From: Minisyncoccota bacterium
Lineage (GTDB): Bacteria > Patescibacteriota > Minisyncoccia > UBA6257 > GWB1-50-10
DNA length: 7,592 nt
Assembly (NCBI GenBank): GCA_020062265.1
Contig: JAGUWR010000029.1
Location: 1-7,592, forward strand
Direction of reading: 5' to 3'
This document shows positions 6,507 to 7,592 of this stretch, in pieces. Every line of letters starts with the position of its first letter. Position 1 is the stretch's first letter. A program made the translations under genes and the position numbers. The notes beneath the pieces are model-generated. The model worked only from the letters and a program-made list of their open reading frames with translations. It did no database searches and was not told the origin of the DNA.

Positions 6507-6579
6507 TCCCCCCACCAGGACTCGAACCTGGGACCCACTGCTTAAAAGGCAGGTGCTCTACCAACTGAGCTATGGGGGG
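6507..6579 (-). tRNA. tRNA-Lys, anticodon TTT
   Basis: On the minus strand the acceptor stem CCCCCCA (6579-6573) pairs perfectly with TGGGGGG (6514-6508). The D-arm is GCTC/GAGC. The anticodon loop CTTTTAA gives anticodon TTT, reading AAA/AAG lysine codons. The T-arm is CCAGG/CCTGG with loop TTCGAGT. The discriminator is A (6507). The next bases are CAT, so CCA is not encoded, unlike the other two tRNAs here. The tRNA starts with C (C1-G72), and the first anticodon-stem pair is a C-U mismatch. It converges on nrdJ with a 15-nt gap. Confidence 0.95.
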
Positions 6580-6606
6580 CGGATGAGCTACCGGAGGATG
6601 GACTTT

Positions 6607-6635
6607 ATTTTATAACAAACTTGCATTTTTTGCAA
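6607..6635 (-). promoter_or_regulatory. Candidate tRNA-Lys promoter
   Basis: On the minus strand TTGCAA (6635-6630) is followed after 17 nt by TAAAAT (6612-6607). Transcription would begin near 6600, leaving a leader of about 20 nt before the tRNA. It overlaps a plus-strand promoter. Confidence 0.5.
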
Positions 6636-6648
6636 AATAAGGTAATAT
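6621..6648 (+). promoter_or_regulatory. Candidate promoter for the gene at 6697
   Basis: TTGCAT (6621-6626) and TAATAT (6643-6648) are spaced by 16 nt. The predicted start near 6655 gives a leader of about 40 nt that contains a strong Shine-Dalgarno site. It shares the TTGCATTTTTTGCAA segment with the opposing tRNA-Lys promoter. Confidence 0.45.
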
Positions 6649-6684
6649 ATCTTTAGTCCTATCGCAACATAAGAATATATTGAG

Positions 6685-6691
6685 AAAGGAG
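6685..6691 (+). promoter_or_regulatory. Strong Shine-Dalgarno site
   Basis: AAAGGAG followed by ATGAT ends directly at the ATG of 6697. The whole stretch matches the classical AAGGAGGTGAT complement of the 16S 3' end except for one base. It fixes the start of the 6697 gene. It is also the only strong ribosome-binding site in the window, showing that the host probably keeps a standard anti-Shine-Dalgarno sequence. Confidence 0.85.
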
Positions 6692-6696
6692 ATGAT

Positions 6697-7089
6697 ATGC
6701 GCGTAAGTTTAAGAAAACTATTCGAAAAAGTAAATTCTCTCAGGCGAGTATATACCCGGAATAACATTACGGGAAAATCTCGAGAGGAAATCGTTACGCA
6801 TGTTCTCCAGTCCTTGAAAAAGGAAGGAGAAATAAGAGATTTCATCAGGACATCTTCTTCTGAGAACGTCGGCTGGGCCGACTTGATTGAGGGAATTGAT
6901 TTTTATGTCGTAAAGATCAATTCTCAATACAGGGTATTTGCCATATCAGTCACGGGGCCGAGTTGGGTTGACGCCCATCTCAGCCGTCACCCCGAGGTTC
7001 CGATTGTTATTGTGGACCTCAAAGATAAAGACGTCTTTCAGAGAACAAGAGAGCAATTTCTTAAAATTTTCAACGATTCAGCCCACTAG
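6697..7089 (+). CDS. Hypothetical protein, 130 residues
   Basis: I do not recognise this protein with confidence. It is predicted soluble, with no signal peptide or membrane segment. A basic N-terminus (RVSLRKLF) leads into a helical region (28-50, including REEIVTHVLQSLKKEGEIRDF). Strands then follow (DFYVVKI 68-74, YRVFAISVTG 78-87), then an Asp/His/Arg-rich stretch (VDAHLSRHPE, 91-100), a hydrophobic strand (VPIVIVDL, 101-108) and a final helix. The order helix, acidic strand, strand, helix and the GIDFYVV...FAISV pattern vaguely recall PD-(D/E)XK nuclease-like proteins. The expected Glu/Gln-x-Lys is replaced by Ser-Val-Thr, so any such domain would be inactive; this is speculation. It is expressed alone: own promoter, strong Shine-Dalgarno, and a terminator whose stem contains the stop codon. 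Confidence 0.8.
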   Translation: MRVSLRKLFEKVNSLRRVYTRNNITGKSREEIVTHVLQSLKKEGEIRDFIRTSSSENVGWADLIEGIDFYVVKINSQYRVFAISVTGPSWVDAHLSRHPEVPIVIVDLKDKDVFQRTREQFLKIFNDSAH

Positions 7090-7115
7090 CTTTACAGTGG
7101 GCTTTGTTTTCTTTT
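7080..7115 (+). terminator. Intrinsic terminator of the 6697 gene
   Basis: AGCCCACT (7080-7087) pairs perfectly with AGTGGGCT (7096-7103) around an 8-nt loop. A T-rich tract follows (TTGTTTTCTTTT, 7104-7115). The stop codon TAG (7087-7089) lies at the end of the 5' arm. The loop and 3' arm also contain the -35 element of the next promoter. Confidence 0.88.
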
Positions 7116-7120
7116 ATAAT
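7091..7120 (+). promoter_or_regulatory. Promoter of the tRNA-Asn-like / GIY-YIG locus
   Basis: TTTACA (7091-7096) and a perfect TATAAT (7115-7120) are separated by 18 nt. Transcription would start near 7127, four bases before the broken tRNA half, as expected for a tRNA promoter. It overlaps the preceding terminator. It could drive the broken tRNA, the nuclease and the intact tRNA-Asn as one transcript. Confidence 0.7.
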
Positions 7121-7130
7121 ATCAAAGTAT

Positions 7131-7190
7131 TCCAGTGTAGCTCAATGGTAGACCTGCCTGCCGGCAGGCAGGGCGACTCCCTATTAAGAG
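7131..7190 (+). pseudogene. Broken 5' half of a tRNA-Asn-like gene
   Basis: TCCAGTG (acceptor 5' strand, 7131-7137), TA, D-arm GCTC with loop AATGGTA, then GA...GC, ACTCC and the anticodon loop CTATTAA align base for base with the first half of the intact tRNA-Asn at 7438. The D-stem 3' strand GAGC is interrupted by a 20-bp palindrome. Similarity stops just after the anticodon loop (GAG, one base shorter than GGAG), and no T-arm follows. The loop anticodon is ATT rather than GTT. The half has its own good promoter but cannot make a tRNA alone. Confidence 0.8.
7153..7172. repeat. Perfect 20-bp palindrome inside the tRNA D-stem
   Basis: CCTGCCTGCCGGCAGGCAGG is its own reverse complement. It sits exactly between GA and GC of the D-stem strand GAGC; removing it restores the canonical GGTAGAGC. 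From general memory, this GCCTGCCGGCAGGC type recurs in Patescibacteria genomes, where in-frame copies read as L-P-A-G-R-Q. The copy number in this genome cannot be seen here. Confidence 0.85.
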
Positions 7191-7198
7191 ATTTAAAA

Positions 7199-7447
7199 AT
7201 GTATTTTGTCTATGTTTTAAGAAGTGAAAAAGATGGTAGGTTTTATACAGGTATAACTAATAATTTAAAACACAGATTAGTTGAACATAATAGAGGTAAA
7301 TCTTCCACACCATCTACTAAAAATCAAAGACCGTTCATTTTAATTTATTTTGAGAAAGTAGAAAATAGAAGAGTAGCTAGAGAACGAGAGAAGTATTTAA
7401 AGTCGGGAAGTGGAAGAGAATTTATAAAATTTAACATTCCGGCGTAG
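7199..7447 (+). CDS. Small GIY-YIG nuclease-domain protein (UPF0213-like)
   Basis: An 82-residue single-domain GIY-YIG protein, the usual size of the UPF0213/YhbQ-like group. Marks: YFVYVLRS (2-9) with Val-Tyr-Val in the GIY position; FYTGITNNLKHRL (15-27) with Tyr-Thr-Gly in the YIG position and the conserved Arg26; VEHNRGK with His30; the ARERE stretch (60-64) holding the likely metal-binding Glu; and KSGSGREFIKF near the end. GIY-YIG domains cut DNA in repair enzymes, restriction enzymes and homing endonucleases; the target here is unknown. ATG 7199 is chosen because it starts at the domain edge. A longer in-frame start at 6938 would translate the terminator and tRNA fragment. AAGAG (7186-7190), in the broken anticodon arm, may act as a weak ribosome-binding site. 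The gene appears more AT-rich than its neighbours. It lies between a tRNA fragment and tRNA-Asn, and its last 10 nt overlap the tRNA. Confidence 0.88.
   Translation: MYFVYVLRSEKDGRFYTGITNNLKHRLVEHNRGKSSTPSTKNQRPFILIYFEKVENRRVAREREKYLKSGSGREFIKFNIPA
7423..7428 (+). promoter_or_regulatory. Possible -10 element for tRNA-Asn inside the GIY-YIG gene
   Basis: TATAAA lies 9 bp before the tRNA-Asn 5' end. No good -35 is visible upstream. If active, it would let the nuclease gene carry a promoter for the downstream tRNA. Otherwise tRNA-Asn depends on readthrough from 7127. Confidence 0.25.
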
Positions 7448-7512
7448 CACAACGGTAGTGCAGCTCCCTGTTAAGGAGTTGGTTGTAGGTTCGAATCCTA
7501 CCGCCGGAGCCA
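7438..7512 (+). tRNA. tRNA-Asn, anticodon GTT
   Basis: The acceptor stem TCCGGCG (7438-7444) pairs perfectly with CGCCGGA (7502-7508). Discriminator G (7509) and an encoded CCA (7510-7512) follow. The D-arm is GCAC/GTGC. The anticodon arm is GCTCC/GGAGT with loop CTGTTAA, giving GTT, which reads AAC/AAU asparagine codons. The T-arm is GTAGG/CCTAC with loop TTCGAAT. The 5' end doubles as the last codons and stop (TAG 7445-7447) of the GIY-YIG gene. Confidence 0.97.
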
Positions 7513-7534
7513 GTAAGGAAAAGTCAACGATTTG

Positions 7535-7563
7535 TTGGTCGCCTCGCTTCGCTCGGCGACCAA
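7535..7563. repeat. Hairpin downstream of tRNA-Asn
   Basis: TTGGTCGCC (7535-7543) and GGCGACCAA (7555-7563) form a perfect 9-bp stem around an 11-nt loop (TCGCTTCGCTC). No T-tract follows, so it is a weak terminator candidate. It resembles GC-rich dispersed hairpin repeats. The rest of 7513-7592 shows no gene. Confidence 0.6.
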
Positions 7564-7592
7564 ATTGAACGGGATTTTGGGCGAAAAAATCA

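Noticed and set aside
7181..7440. Group I intron in the tRNA-Asn anticodon loop with a GIY-YIG ORF
   Set aside because: The downstream tRNA is complete, so nothing needs splicing, and no intron core elements were recognised in the short space beside the ORF.
6938..7447. A 169-residue version of the GIY-YIG protein starting at 6938
   Set aside because: Its first 87 codons overlap the 6697 gene in another frame, then run through the intrinsic terminator, a promoter and the tRNA fragment. The domain starts at ATG 7199.
1..7592. CRISPR array, rRNA, transposase or prophage genes
   Set aside because: No regularly spaced direct repeats, rRNA signatures or such protein families were found on either strand.

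Overview
The window looks like a chromosomal piece of a Patescibacteria (CPR, Parcubacteria-like) bacterium. This is inferred from the compact housekeeping genes, the short delta-prime subunit, start codons mostly lacking Shine-Dalgarno sites, an adenosylcobalamin-dependent ribonucleotide reductase, and an unusual number of short palindromic repeats lying beside or inside genes. No marker gene fixes the lineage.

Layout: 128-928 (+) encodes a slipin/SPFH membrane protein. It converges on a minus-strand tRNA-Leu(CAA) at 1011-1099, with a GC-rich hairpin between them. Overlapping divergent promoters at 1109-1140 serve tRNA-Leu and a compact plus-strand operon: holB (DNA polymerase III delta-prime), frr (ribosome recycling factor) and rseP (site-2 protease; its ATG overlaps the frr stop). 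A perfect 26-bp palindrome and a promoter precede nrdJ (class II ribonucleotide reductase, 3714-6491). Its N-terminal region carries an in-frame 78-nt palindromic insertion. tRNA-Lys(TTT) is on the minus strand at 6507-6579. A second divergent promoter pair then leads to an unrecognised 130-residue protein (6697-7089) with the only strong Shine-Dalgarno site in the window, ending in an intrinsic terminator.

The most unusual part is 7091-7512. A good promoter leads into a broken 5' half of a tRNA-Asn-like gene. The D-stem of that half is split by a perfect 20-bp palindrome. A small GIY-YIG nuclease gene follows, and its last 10 nt overlap the start of an intact tRNA-Asn(GTT). The arrangement looks like a minimal homing or insertion module that displaced the original 5' half of the tRNA and supplied a replacement.

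Functionally the window mixes replication (HolB, and NrdJ for dNTP supply), translation (Frr, three tRNAs) and membrane quality control (slipin, RseP). Its accessory content is the palindromic repeats and the tRNA-associated nuclease. No CRISPR array, rRNA, transposase or prophage gene is visible.
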